Source of the DNA: Lepisosteus oculatus
Lineage: Eukaryota > Chordata > Actinopteri > Semionotiformes > Lepisosteidae
DNA: 64,000 nt
Assembly (NCBI RefSeq): GCF_040954835.1
Contig: NC_090714.1
Span: 7,552,501 to 7,616,500 of the forward strand
Reading direction: 5' to 3'
Part shown: positions 22,816 through 35,141 of the stretch, in pieces
Layout: the number at the start of each line of letters is the position of its first letter
How positions within the stretch are numbered: position 1 is the stretch's first letter
Notes under the pieces: model-generated
Told to the model about the DNA's origin: nothing
Database searches by the model: none
Seen by the model: the letters and a program-made list of their open reading frames with translations, nothing else
Made by a program: the position numbers and the translations under genes

Positions 22816-25025
22816 TTTCCCTTTTACTCAAAACATTAAGCTTAAACCATGTCTGGCAATTTAACCCTCCTCCAATTTTAGCCTCTGAGCAACACAATGT
22901 GAAATGTTAGTAACCCCAACTAACTCTACAGTTCAATAATTGCAAACAATAATCAAGGACAGGAACCAATGGAAATATCTTTCCAAAGAGTTCACTGGGA
23001 AGATTATCCAGAAAGACAGAGGCAGGCACAATCCTGAAGACGTTTCACTCCTTGTTTCCTACTTACAGCCCACTGATGCAATTTTCAGTCCATTCTTTTC
23101 AAGCATTTCTAAACGTTTTTACCATTAAAATAAAATAATTTGTGAGCATTCCTGAAACACATTTAATAGTGAAACCTGAAGGGGAATCTGGAAATGAGCC
23201 CTTCATCCACCCACACTACGCAAAGCTCTCCGTTATCAGGGTCTTCATCAGTGATGGCTCAGATAGAGATTTGACTTCCTTGCCCAGAAATGAGCAAGCT
23301 GGTGATGAGAAGAGGCAGCTTCGTGTTGAGAAAAACACCATGACAGCACAAAGAAAATGAAGAAGCAGCTTTCGGCCCTTGTAACCCTAGAGTTTGTGCC
23401 GATCTTGTGTAGCACTGGGTTCGACATTGACAACTGCACTTTAGCCCTCTTCCTTCCAATTGCCTGACAGTGACTTTATTTCTGAAGCCACTCTAGGTCT
23501 GCACAGTGGTCATCAGTGGAAGTCAAGCTACTGCATTTTAATGAACATTGATCCATGGAAAGGCTTCTCTTACTTTGTTTTTTTTTTGGCACTTATGATT
23601 TCCTTCTCAAAATGTCAGCTCTATCATCTTTACTGCTGTTATCTCTCAGACTCCATCCTGTTTTTTAGCTCACTGTGACCTTTCTCGGATGTTCTTGGCC
23701 CTAGTTATTGTATTTAGAATAATGTGATGTCTTTTCTGTGTTGTCTGCATCACTGGCCTGAAGGCGGTTCAGCAAAGTTTTCGGCATTAAAGGATACTTT
23801 ATCATCTAATGTCAAAGGGGGAACTGTCATGCTCTGTAAGAATACACACAGAGGTACATCTAGCTGTTTTTATGATTCGATTTGCTTTGAATTATAGGAG
23901 CAAAGATCTCAGAAAAAGGCAGACGTGTAACATCACGTTCAGACTCAGCCTTTTTAAAACCTCCAGTTTAGGGACTTTGAAGACAAACCGCGTTTAATCA
24001 TCGTTGAACAAATCGTTCCTGAGTGGGTCTGTCCATAACAAGTTAGCCTGTAGGTAGAGAATCCCACTGTTCTACTGTATACTGTACAGTATGTGGCCAA
24101 ATATTAGGGTGTGTTGGACTCGAGTGCAGTACATACTACACAGGATATTTCAGCTTAAAATGCTTACAAACCACAAAAATCCCAAATTTGTATAACAGAC
24201 CAACAATTATATTTTAAGAAGAAACATATCGAAGCACAGTTAAATGTACTGTATCTAAACGACATTTGTGCAAAAATGTAAAAAGGTTTTATTAATTTTC
24301 TGTATTATTATTATAAAATACCTCATACCGATAAACTTCTGTTTTCTGTTTTTACATGATGATTGACTCGACTGTAATACGGTCTGTATTCTCCCACACA
24401 GTCGAGGAGTGATTAATCCTGCCCATCTCTCTAAGGTTTGTTTTACCCTTTCATCTTTGTTATTTGTTCCCGGTCTCAATATGAGGAAGTTCCCCTACGT
24501 AAAGTAAGAAAGTCTTAAAAGAGGGGAGGGGGAGGCAAACAATTTTTTTCAATGACCGTGAAATCGGGAAAACATCAAAAACTGAAATGTCTCGTTACTC
24601 AAGTGATAGAACGGGTAAATCAGAAATAGGACTTGCGAGGGTATTCAAAACACTAAATACTTATAATTAACTACTGCAATTTACTATTTTGTTTCCTATT
24701 GGTGTTAATTCTTGGTAACAATTAATACATCTATTCTTTTCTTATTATTCTATACACATATTTCAGAAAACATCAACTCAAGCTGCAAGAATTATAATTC
24801 GATCTCAGGTGAATTTACCGGTTCAGTAAACCTTCACAAAAATCTAGAAAACCAACATTATAGACCTCAAGAATTCCGCTGTGTCGTGGGAAAGACAGAA
24901 GAGTATTAAACACATTCTAAATTAACCTCCGTTACATTAAAATAAATCTTACAGTACAAGTACGTTTAAGCGTAGTGTCGGACTTTATTTTTCACTATTC
25001 ACTATTCAGAACTCACTATTATTAC

Positions 25026-25101
25026 CTCGCAGCGTCTCTACCCCTGTCGCTTCTGCGTGTCCGCGGCGGCGCTCTGTGAATGGGATGGTGTAGCAGCTGT
25101 C
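25026..25101 (-). other. Probable 5'UTR exon 1 of the IL21R-like receptor
   Basis: A GC-rich patch in AT-rich surroundings ends in a good donor, GCTGCGAG/gtaata, and has no ATG in the sense strand. A minus-strand CTTTAATA at 25129-25136 could act as a TATA-like box, which would put the transcript start near 25100. Splicing to the acceptor at 21862 would give a 3.2 kb first intron. Confidence 0.45.
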
Positions 25102-25125
25102 TCTTTGCGGCGAAGTGTGCAGCTC

Positions 25126-25140
25126 GCCTATTAAAGCGCA
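25126..25140 (-). promoter_or_regulatory. TATA-like element of the IL21R-like receptor
   Basis: The minus strand reads GCGCTTTAATAGGCG, with an AT-rich TATA-like core inside a GC-rich context, about 30 bases upstream of the proposed start of exon 1. Position and composition fit a core promoter, but the match to TATAAA is imperfect. Confidence 0.3.
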
Positions 25141-25544
25141 GGGGAAGGAAAGTGGGTGTTTCTGTCTCAAGCTTGATTAACTTGCCAAGCCCCCGCGACA
25201 ACAGCAGGGTTCTACCGATTGCACCTCCTTGCCGAAATTATTGAGTTTCAGGACCTCTGTAGACGGCTATTGTACGTTCTTTGCGGTGATAGAATGGAAT
25301 TCTAACATGTTGTAATACAAGAAGGTAACGATATTTCGTGATTAGTAAGTTAATAATACTTAATAACTATTTTAAGTTGAAATAATATTTCGCCTTGCAT
25401 ATCTGGTCTATTATGCAGTATATTGAAAGTGCATGGAAAGCAATGTTTAATGTAAAGACATTCTGGAATACACAGCACTATATATCGTAAATCATTGATC
25501 CTGGATAATTCATCTGAAAATGTTCTAAGCATTTATTTAACCAT

Positions 25545-26065
25545 TAATAAGAATTCTTTACACTTATATAGTGTTTTCCTGGACACTCCTTTCAAAGCCT
25601 CACCTGGATGATGCGACAGCAGCCATAGTGCGCCAGTACACTCACCACACACCAGCTCTCAGTGGGGAAGAGAGCAGAGTGATTAAGCCAGTACAGAGAT
25701 GGGGATATTAGGAGGCCATGATTGGTAAGGGCCAATGGGAAGTTTGGCCAGGACACCAGTGTAACACCCCTACTCTTTCCAAGAAACGCCCTTGGATTTT
25801 TAACGATCACAGAGAGTCAGGACATTAGTTTTACGTCTCATCCGAAGGACAGCGCCTTTTTACAGTATAGTGTCCTAGTCACTATTTTGGGGCATTAGGA
25901 CCCACACAGACCGCAGGATGAGTGCCCCTTCTGGCCCCACTAACACCTCTTCCAACAGCAACCTTGGTTTTTCTCAGGAAGTCTCCCATCCAGGTACTGG
26001 CCAGGCTCAAACTGGGTTCGCCAGCTGTGAGTTGCAGAGTGATATACAGTAGCTGCTGGCGTTGC
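25545..26065 (+). repeat. Dispersed fish repeat of unassigned class
   Basis: The sequence has phrases known from abundant dispersed repeats in fish: CACTTATATAGTGTTTTCCT, TTTTTAACGATCACAGAGAG, CGTCTCATCCGAAGGACAGC and AGTGTCCTAGTCACTATTTT. No coding frame is recognised, and I do not assign a class. Confidence 0.4.
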
Positions 26066-26419
26066 AATTAAGGTGGTAATTAAGAGTGGTTTCAGAACAA
26101 TGAAGGAATGCTACAGAATTACCAACTGTATCTTAATGTTAGTATGTTTATTAAACATAATGTTAGAACAGCTACAATGTGCTGGGCACTTTGACAAGAT
26201 TTTGCATGAGACCTCATCTAACAAATATATTTAAACTAGTATACCAATTTTTGAAATAATCAAGAATATTAAATAATTGGGCATTTGATTCAAAGATATA
26301 AAGCTTACGCAGTCTACAAAACTGTTTTTTCTAAATTGAGATCCAGAACGTATTTTATTTGAGTTCAATTTATATACTTATATTTATATATTTATATATT
26401 TATATCAGTGATGTCATAG

Positions 26420-27180
26420 CAATAACCTGGACTTGAACATGAGTAAAACAAAAGGACTAATAGTGGACTTTCAGAGGCACAGGCCACACACTCATAGCCC
26501 ACTCAGTATTGATGGAACAGAAGTGGAAACAGTCACCAGCTTTAGGTTTTTGGGAATTCACATTTCTAATGACCTAACCTGGACTGTGAACACAAGCATT
26601 ATCTTGAAGGCTCAGAAGCGCCTCTATTTCCTGAGGTGCCACAAGCGATGGGGGATGCCAGTACCTGTGTTGGTGAACTTCTACCACTGCACCATCGAGA
26701 GCATCCTCACCAACGGGATCACCGTGTGGTAAGGCAGAGAATGGTGAATGTGGCCCAGAAGATCATCGGCTGAGTCACCACCCCAGGCATGAGCTCTTCA
26801 CCCCACTTCCCTCAGGCAAGAGATGCTGTACAAGAGCATATAGACACTTACCACCATATTATTCAATAGCTTCTACCCACAAGCAGTGCGATTGGCGAGC
26901 ACATTTGGCCATGCCCCTCGGACCACATCTACACCATTTAACTCATTGCAATTTTAGTTATTACAGTCATCGTTTACATGTCTGCATTGTTTACATTCGA
27001 ACTGTTTAGTTGTTTACTTGTATACTGTCTACTGTTTGTTTGTATATTGTCTTGATGCACTGCCTGCACTTTGTGTTTTACACTTTTTTAACAATCGAGA
27101 GACTTTCTGTAAGTAAGAATTCCATTGTACCTCTAAATTTACCGGTTACATATGGCAATAAAGTTCAAGTTCAAGTTCAA
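26420..27180 (+). mobile_element. Rex/CR1-type non-LTR retrotransposon, 5'-truncated 3' end
   Basis: The frame 26433-26732 encodes the C-terminal part of a LINE reverse transcriptase: NMSKTKGLIVDFQRH, LSIDGTEVETVTSFRFLG, then a thumb-like LKAQKRLYFLRCHKRWGM and CTIESILTNGITVW. A stop and frame breaks follow, so it is dead. The 3' end has AATAAAGTTCAAG with short TTCAAG repeats (27162-27180), typical of the microsatellite-like tails of these elements. Confidence 0.75.
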
Positions 27181-30100
27181 ATGCAGTACGTTCCTATACA
27201 TCAAAGCATAAATCACTGGATGGGTGGCTTTATAAAGTCTGTTTTGTAGATTTTTGGCAGCTTCTCTTTAGTTTTTCATATGGCCTGATCTGACAGCTTT
27301 CATCAAGTCACTGACAAGTTTGAATCCCTCTTGATCCGTTTCAAACTCTAGTTGGAAAAGTTGAGTTTTTCCATCACCTGAAGTACAGTATGTGCCATGA
27401 TGTGAGAGTGTTTAAGAAGATAATCAGTTTTCAAGCAAGTAATTCACAATTTTCCTAGGATTTTCATAAGATTTTGTGATGGAATGATGTCTCCGGGGCA
27501 TGTACAGTAGTTCTCTTAGTACCCAAGCACTAATATTGTGGTCAATATGTGCATTACTGTGCAAGAACCTGCATTCTCAGTGGCAGTGTTTGTGACCACT
27601 TTGTAATTGTAGTATGTTGTATGGTAGTATGCAGTATGCAATCCAAAAGGCACTTCTTAAAAAACCCTTGTCTTATTCAGACCATTGTTCTTGTGATTGT
27701 TACATTAGAGACTTCCCTTCATTTTGTGACTGGACGTGAGGAGACTTTGTGATTGATTATAGGTCATGCAGAAGTCTCTTGTTTGCCAGCTTATGTGTTC
27801 TAGCTCAACTCTGTGTTTAGTCTTAGGTGGTGTAGTGAGTTTCGTTGGCTTGTGATAAATCCATTCTTTTTAGCATTGGTTTTCCCAGATGTGTACCATG
27901 ACTTTTTTTTCCTTGAGAAAATAAAACTGCTCCTCATGTGAATGACATTAGGACAGCTCTTATATTTACTTCTACTGTATTTCTCCAGGCTTTTGTGCAG
28001 TAAAGTTTCCCTTGGGTTGTTAGCAATATACTGTATATCAATGGATAAGTATAAAAATGATGCCAGATCCTTGTATCAAGATTCTACTAAAAATAAAGTG
28101 AGCAACCCTCTTTTGTTGGTAATTTTCTTGAGTTCTTGCAATTTTCACTTTAGCAAGGTTCTGTATTGAATTATTTAAAAGTATTTAAAAACCTATTCTC
28201 TAAAAAGTGTTGTGTTTACCTCAGTTCACACACGCACTATGACTGCCTTTGCAATGCCTTAGTGAAAAATGCCTGGTTTGAGTTTAGAAATAGAACTAGA
28301 GGCCATCAGGCACCTCAATATGTAGATCTTGGATGTTGCATTGACTGAATTGATTGATTAATTAATTGATTAATATGTACTGTGAACAGTATGTGTAAGT
28401 GTAAAATGTATTTTTGTTGTTTTTTGTAAGTGTAATATTTGTTTTATACTGTTTTCTTTTTTTTTTTTTAATCTGGGATACATTGGTGCATAAAGTACGG
28501 CAATAAAGTATTGAACTAAAATTCACTTGGAACAACAACACACAAGAATAAAGTGTCCTGAAAGAAATATGGAGTGTTTGTTGAAAAGTTTGCTTAACCT
28601 GTTTGGTTGAGGGCTGACCTCATGGCCAGGACCCCTGTGCAAGGTGACAAAGGGGCAGCTGCAGAGGTTGAGATGGGGTGGAGGAGGAATGAAAAAGATG
28701 AATGTGAGGGAGAGAAGGGGGTCACATACGGTTTTTATAGTGTTTTAGGAAAGGGAATGATATTGGGAATGACTGCTAAATATTGACTGCCAGGTCTGAT
28801 TGAATGTGGTTGTTGTCTTCCCTCCCAAGCTTTGGTTACAAACTCCATTAATGGCAATAAGGTACTGAGCTGAATTGATAGCATTCAGGATACTGCACAG
28901 CACACTGTACAGAAAGAAATGGCCAAATGTCATTTTGCACATTTCTGAAAGTAACTTTTTTGCTAGCAATTTCCATGCACTTAGATTCTCAGAATAATGA
29001 CTCATGAAAATTAAAAGAAAATAACATTTCATAGCTGTTATTTTCTGAGGATGGGGCAAAGTAATTTCTAAACCCAGCAGAAATAGAGAGAAACATCTAT
29101 GACTATCTTTGAACATACAGTTCAGAAATGGTATTAGGAGCAGATAATATCTGGGGAAATTCCTGGCATGCTTATCTCTTGATATAAAAAGTCACACTTT
29201 GTGCACAGATGTCTGTTCGGTGACAGCGATGTCTGTAGCAGTGATATTTTAATGTGTGGGCCAAGGTAAATAAATGCACACACACAGCCCAAGAGTAAAA
29301 ATAAGTGCCCTTTATTCTGTAACGCAGGGAATATAGTCTAAACCACATGCCATTAACAAAATAAAAGTTTGAGCTCCTCTATGAGCTACTAAGTACGCAC
29401 ACTCGGCAGGTAAGCTGCTTCCAAAACTCGTTCATCAAAAATACTGCTTTTCCAGAGAATTCAGCCTCTTTCCATGACTCAGTGAAAAACCCATGTCCAG
29501 AGGTCACAAAAGCTCCAGTATCCATCAGTTGCTCATATTATTCCTTCTCTCTCTCTTCCTCCTTCTGGTGAAATCACATGATTTATTGGGCAATCATTTT
29601 GCTGCATCCTTTTTATATCCTAACTCTAAAAAGTGGAACCTGAAAACACACACTGAGCGAAACTTTGCCAAGAAAAATATTGGCAAGAAAGCAAAAAATG
29701 TCAAATGTGTCAAGAAAGAGGCACTCTCCCATATGTAACATTGATGCAATGCATCTTCCCGAGATGGCCTGTTTACTCTGTATTCTTTCGGTGATATTGC
29801 TTCCCAAATTCAAAGCATTGAAATGATTCTGCTTTCTACTATTGTTATAGGCACTAAGTAGATCTGAGTGCATCCTCATGTGTTGACAGTGGAGGAACTG
29901 TGTAAATCAACACCTCATACATTCTCAGCAAAAACTGAATGCTTTCTCATTTAATGCTGGTCAGTTCCAGAGTGCTCATCGTCTTTGTAAAATGTGCTTT
30001 GCCCATGTGCAAAAGACCAGTTAGCAAACTGACTACTTGGCACAGGATTTCCTGTTTCTAGCATTTGATTCCTTTGTAATGTCTCCTGATTAAAAGCACT

Positions 30101-31864
30101 TTGCAGCAGCACATTGCAAATTGCTCTCCTTTAGCACTGTAAAAGAGGATCTTGGATGTGTGTTAGCTGAAACATTTGCTTGTATTCTGTGGTGCTGATA
30201 ACAGATAATTAATTGAGACCACAAAGAAGTCAATTTTCTTATATTTATCATTTCGGGAAAAACAATAACACAAATTTGCACTTTTCCATTGCACTTTGAT
30301 TTGCAGATCACAGAAGAAATTTCACACACCCAAACACACCTGTGACAAGAAAGAAAATTAAATTAAAGCCAAGACAAATATTATGGTTTCATGTTGTCAC
30401 AATAAATGGCTCTTAAACTTCTGCTGTGTATAACATTTAGCAAAAACAGAAACAATTGATTTATGTTCTTCCTAAATCCATCCTTATTTAGCTTTTGATT
30501 CAGTTTTTAAATAAAAACTGAAATACAATCCTGGAGATTAGATCCACAAAAGTCATGTAGACGGTGTTGGTCATTATATAGAAAGTGCTTTTCTGCTGTG
30601 GACCAGAATTAGAGTCAGGTTGAAAGTGTCATCTCATTGCTAGTTTTGTGAGCTTGAATACTATTCTGGAGTGCAGTATATAGTCTTTATTTTTAAATTC
30701 TGTAAACAAAACCATTGCTCACTGTAGCATTTGCCTGTAATCACCTTTAGCATTTCACTATTTAATTTTGTTGTCTTTTTTAGACACAGCAGGTAGCAGA
30801 TTCTCTTTCAAGTCTTTGCACGAATCAGGTTGCACCCTTTTTAAAAAACGTTGTTCATCTATTTTCTTGATAGGCTCCCTACACATAATTACAATCGTCC
30901 AGCGGTTGTTCTGATACTTCTGTTTTGAAAACATTGTCATTTTCTTGTAGAAAAATAATAAACACTGAACGTTCTACTTAAAATTCAAAATTTATAAGGT
31001 TGTTTTATCTTTCTCTTAAAATAGCCAAATGTGCTAGGCCTTAGTTTAGTATTAAACTCAGAGGCCAATTTGAAATGTGCTTGTGTTGCATTGTAACTGC
31101 TAACACTCTTATCTTTTCTATATCATATCATGTTAAAGGGCTGTGATATGAAACGGCTCATCAACATAGTATTAAAACATTAACATTTTTACCTGTGTTT
31201 ACAATACTTGTGAAATGGCATAGCTTTTTCAGTATTGTACTTTACAGTGAAAGTTTAAGTGTGGTGCGTCCTTCCTGGACACTCCCAAACCCTGTGGCAC
31301 CAAAACAAGGTTGTTTACGAGCAGGAGAACTAATCTCAATCAGTTATCTAATGTGCTATATATTGCTCTGATCAGAGTCATAAAACTGGGACTCGCTGTA
31401 CAAAAATGGCTCCTGTGTTCTGCTATTGATGTGCACGTGGCTGGTTAAGACTGGAAACTGTATTTTTCAGTTTGTAAGAAATAGGGTTTTCTAAGGGAAT
31501 CATCTGGTGCAAAGAGTGTGATATTTTTCCTTCCATGAATAAGGTTGCAACTTATGTTTGCCTGTCCAATTTAGAATTCCCAGTCGGTAGCTCAACTATG
31601 TTCCTGATATACCTGGGCCACCTAGAGAAGTTCAAGTGCTTATGTGTCCAGGTGTCTGTTTCCAGGATGGCCAGTAGAAAAACTGGCCTTGACAGTGAGT
31701 GAAGCAGAAGACAGATGCTGTGTTCAATAAGAAGATGCATTTTTCTTTACTTGTAAATGCAATATTTATATGGGTGTAGTGTTTTACTACTTAACAATGA
31801 AGAGAAACTTTGTAAAGGAAGTGTGTGATCACAAGGCACACAGTACAGATGGCTGCTTAGCAGA

Positions 31865-32000
31865 AAAAGATGAAGCTCTGTGTGGCTCAGAGATCAGGCT
31901 CTCTGGTTCAGCTCCCAGAGGTTAGCTGTGACCAAAGTCCCCCAGGTAGTGGTTTACAGTTATAGAAAGCAGTATAGGAGAGCTAGATGGGTCTGAGGCC
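31865..32000 (+). repeat. Possible tRNA-derived SINE head
   Basis: TGTGGCTCAGAGATCAGG resembles an A box and GGTTCAGCTCCC a B box, at tRNA-like spacing. The downstream body is not recognised. It is not a functional tRNA gene: the cloverleaf does not close. Confidence 0.3.
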
Positions 32001-32333
32001 TACCAAGTTATCCTTAACATCCTTAAGATCTTGGCTTGTGGGGCATCTGGAAGAATGCAGCAGTATCTGTCCTCAGTCCAGCATTATGTAGCTGGGATCT
32101 GAACTGCGCCAGGAACATGGAAGAAATGCCCTGTTGCATCGGTAAGTGTGACTGGTGAAGTGAAATACAACTACACTGCAGGCAATCCAATGCCTTCACA
32201 CCACTTGTGAGTATAATATATCTCACTTACAGCTGCTGTGTAGGAGATCTGCATGGACAAACACTTGGGTAAAATTCATCCCATCACTTCATTAAAGAAA
32301 CATTGGGCACAGTACAATTATAACTCTGTAATA

Positions 32334-32380
32334 GATAGATAATACTTTATTAATCCCGTAGGGAAATTGATGAAAGTATT
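32334..32380 (-). mobile_element. 47-bp LINE/SINE 3' remnant flanked by a 30-32 bp target duplication
   Basis: On the minus strand the insert reads CAATTTCCCTACGGGATTAA, then TAAAGTATTATCTATC, the 3' end of a common fish retroelement (a sister copy on the plus strand is at 39219-39262). It is flanked by direct repeats beginning ATTGGGCACAGTACAATTA at 32302-32333 and 32381-32410, which differ only by a two-base indel. They are a clear target-site duplication from a severely 5'-truncated insertion. Confidence 0.75.
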
Positions 32381-33159
32381 ATTGGGCACAGTACAATTAA
32401 CTCTGTAATAATGTTAGACCTATAATTAATATCAATCCTAACCAATCCAATCTCATTCACATGCTTCATATCCATTTAATATGCAGTAAATCTGTGTGCA
32501 GAGTTCCCAGATTAGTACCAGCTCAGTGAAACAGGACTCCTTGTGACATCACCAGACTTCAGAATGCCATAAAGCAAGCTAACAGCACAGGGTATTAACA
32601 CTAATGATTATTAGGAAGTAAAGTGGAAAGCATTCATATTTTTTGTTTCACGATACAGAGCATGACACAATGATAAATTGTTTAAATCTAGCTAGCTATG
32701 GTTTGGCTTTTTACCCAGGAGGGCAGGGGTGGATTCATCACACGAGCATTGTTTCCTAAAAGGCTTGATCAACTGACACAGCAGCGTGTGAAGTAAATGC
32801 TCAGATGCTGATATAGATAATTGTAAAACTGATGCCTTTGCGTTTGAGATCTCAGAACCAACAGGCAACATTGGACAGTATCTGTTTCGCGTAAGCATAA
32901 ATCCTTGTTCTGCACAGCCAGATGTGTCCTAAATAAATATGGATTTATTCCAGCCCTTTCTCTGTTCTTGTCTGGAGATGGGATACCCATCCCTGTTGTC
33001 TCAGTTAATTTTTCCCAATTCAGTAATGAAATCTACCATTATAGAATGTAATGTAATGAAAACCTACATTGCAAGCCAGGACATTTTCTCATGATAGAAA
33101 TTGCTCAGACACAGTCTTGTTATTTAAATCCTGTGCAATACACTTGGCTGTTTTAATAT

Positions 33160-33300
33160 TGCTCATGTAACAAGGCTGTGGGTTCAAATCCCAAGAGAGA
33201 TTCTGCTCAGATACTCTTTAGCAAGCCTCAATCCTCTTTCCCCACATTGCTCCAGTACCCTGCTGTGTAATTTGGTACACATGCTTTGGATAAACTATCA
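33160..33300 (+). repeat. SINE-like repeat
   Basis: It contains a B-box-like GTGGGTTCAAATCCC and, further on, CCCACATTGCTCCAGTACCC and TTTGGATAAACTATC, matching the body and tail of tRNA-derived fish SINEs. It ends just before an ATA microsatellite. Confidence 0.45.
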
Positions 33301-33331
33301 ATTCAACATAATAAGTACAATAAGTATTAGG

Positions 33332-33336
<5 letters not shown>

Positions 33337-33394
<58 letters not shown>
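33337..33394. repeat. (ATA)n microsatellite
   Basis: About 19 uninterrupted ATA units form the left boundary of an R4/Dong-like LINE. The minus-strand poly-leucine frame across it is an artefact of the repeat. Confidence 0.95.
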
Positions 33395-35122
33395 GACTGG
33401 TAGAACTGCCATCAAACGGGGAATATTCCAAGGCAACTCCTTGTCACCACTGCTATTTTGTGTGTCAATGATTCCACTGACTAATTTTCTTAACAGCGGT
33501 AACATAGGATAAAGAGCACAGGGTCAGCCACCTGCTTTACATGAACGTTACATAGCTGTTCGCTAACGATGATGGTCAGCTGGATCAAGAGCCCAGCATA
33601 GTCAAGACATTTAGTGATGACATCCAGATAGAGTTTGAACTGGACAAGTGCTGCAAAGTGACCATCAAGAGAGGCAAACTTGACACTGGCCCGAACACCA
33701 GACTAAATGATGACGGCGAAATCCAGAATCTTGAACAAGGTCTACAAGTACCTTGGTGTAGACCAAACCAATGGTATTCAACAAAATAAAAGAGAAAATC
33801 CAGAAAGAATAGTACCGCCGAATCAGACTCATCCTTGGCACTGAGCTTAACTCGAAGAACAAGATATACAGCTTAGCAGTACAGCTTTGGAACCATCGAC
33901 TGGAGAGAGCAGGAAATCCAGGAGATGGATAGGAAGACCAGAAAATTGCTAACAAAGCATGGTCTCCTGCACCCAAAAGCCGATGTAGACCAAATATATA
34001 TACCTAGGAACAGTTGTGGCCGAGGGGCTCACTGGGGTGGAAACTGCATACAAGAGCGCAATTGTTGGCCTAAGCGAGTGCATCAAGGAAGCTTTCGACA
34101 AATAGGCTCATAATAAGACATGAAGAAACGAAGAAGAAATACTCTCTGGTCAACATCGGCGAGGAAACCAAGAGCCGATACATCAAGCCTGAAATCAACT
34201 CCCATACAAAAACATCTAGTCAGGAGTTCATCAAGAGTAGAATGAAGGCCTTGCTCATCGAAGAGAAAATCAACAAACTCTTGTCAAAGCCACTCCACGG
34301 TCAGTTTTACATACAGACTTTTAACAATTATGTTGACAGAAAATTGACCTTTGGATGGGTACCAAGCTCTGGGCTACAAGGAGAGACAGAGAATCTTCTC
34401 ACGGCAGCTCAAGATCAGGCATTGAACACTCATTATCATCAGAGGAATATCCTCAAGATGGGTGTGAATGGCAAATGAAGGTTATGTCATGAACAAGAGG
34501 AGCATATCAGCCATATTGTTCCTGGATGCTCTAATCTAGCGCCGAAAGAATATACGCATCGGCACAATAAAATAGCTAGCTACTTGCACTGGTCAATGCT
34601 TCAAGAGCTTGGCCTAAAAGTGCCTAATCACTGGTACGATCACCAGCCTGAAAATGTTGTGGAGACGGAGAACATCACCATCATGTTCATCATCATCATC
34701 ATCATCACACCGATCATACCATTGGAGAAAACCGACCGGACATCATCCTGATCGGAGCAAGAAGCGAAATGTTCTCATCAATGTAGCTGTTCCAGATGAC
34801 GCAAACGTCTGTCTTTTAAGGAGGTCGAAAAATGAAGCAAATACAAGGCCCTTGAGATTGAGATATCGCGCATGTGGAACACAAAGGCGTGGTGTGATCC
34901 CAGCCGTAGTCAGAGCTCTTGGAAATATGTAACTCGGATTTCAAAAGCACCTCGAGGAGCTGCCAGGTAAAGCGAGTGCGGATCAGGTGCAGAAGATCGC
35001 TCTCCTCGGAACAGCCCACATACTCCGCAAAGTCCTGACCATCGGACAATAGCAGGATCTAAGGAATGCAGTGGATTCCTGGTGAACAGCAACCAGCAGA
35101 AAAGCTGAGAAGATAACAATTT
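33395..35122 (+). mobile_element. R4/Dong- or R2-like non-LTR retrotransposon with restriction-like endonuclease, broken
   Basis: Pieces of one protein appear in order through frame breaks: a reverse transcriptase segment (IFQGNSLSPLLF), FSDDIQIEFELDKC, the thumb-like MDRKTRKLLTKHGLLHPKAD, then [22 protein letters not shown]-type zinc motif precedes WYDHQPEN, and last comes the endonuclease region around [12 protein letters not shown] and VAVPDDANV. A CAT/TCA triplet expansion near 34680-34706 interrupts it. There are many stops, so it is a fossil. It lacks its 5' half and starts exactly at the ATA microsatellite; more AAT repeats follow its 3' end (35123-35141). Confidence 0.75.
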
Positions 35123-35141
35123 TATAATAAAAATAATAATA
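35123..35141. repeat. Short AAT-rich repeat at the 3' edge of the LINE
   Basis: ATAATAAAAATAATAATA directly follows the LINE 3' end and mirrors the ATA repeat at its 5' edge. Confidence 0.7.

Noticed and set aside
31865..31960. Possible tRNA gene
   Set aside because: A- and B-box-like words are present, but the acceptor and anticodon arms do not pair; more likely a SINE head.
33218..33505. Minus-strand frame with a run of leucines
   Set aside because: It is a translation of the (ATA)n microsatellite and its flanks.
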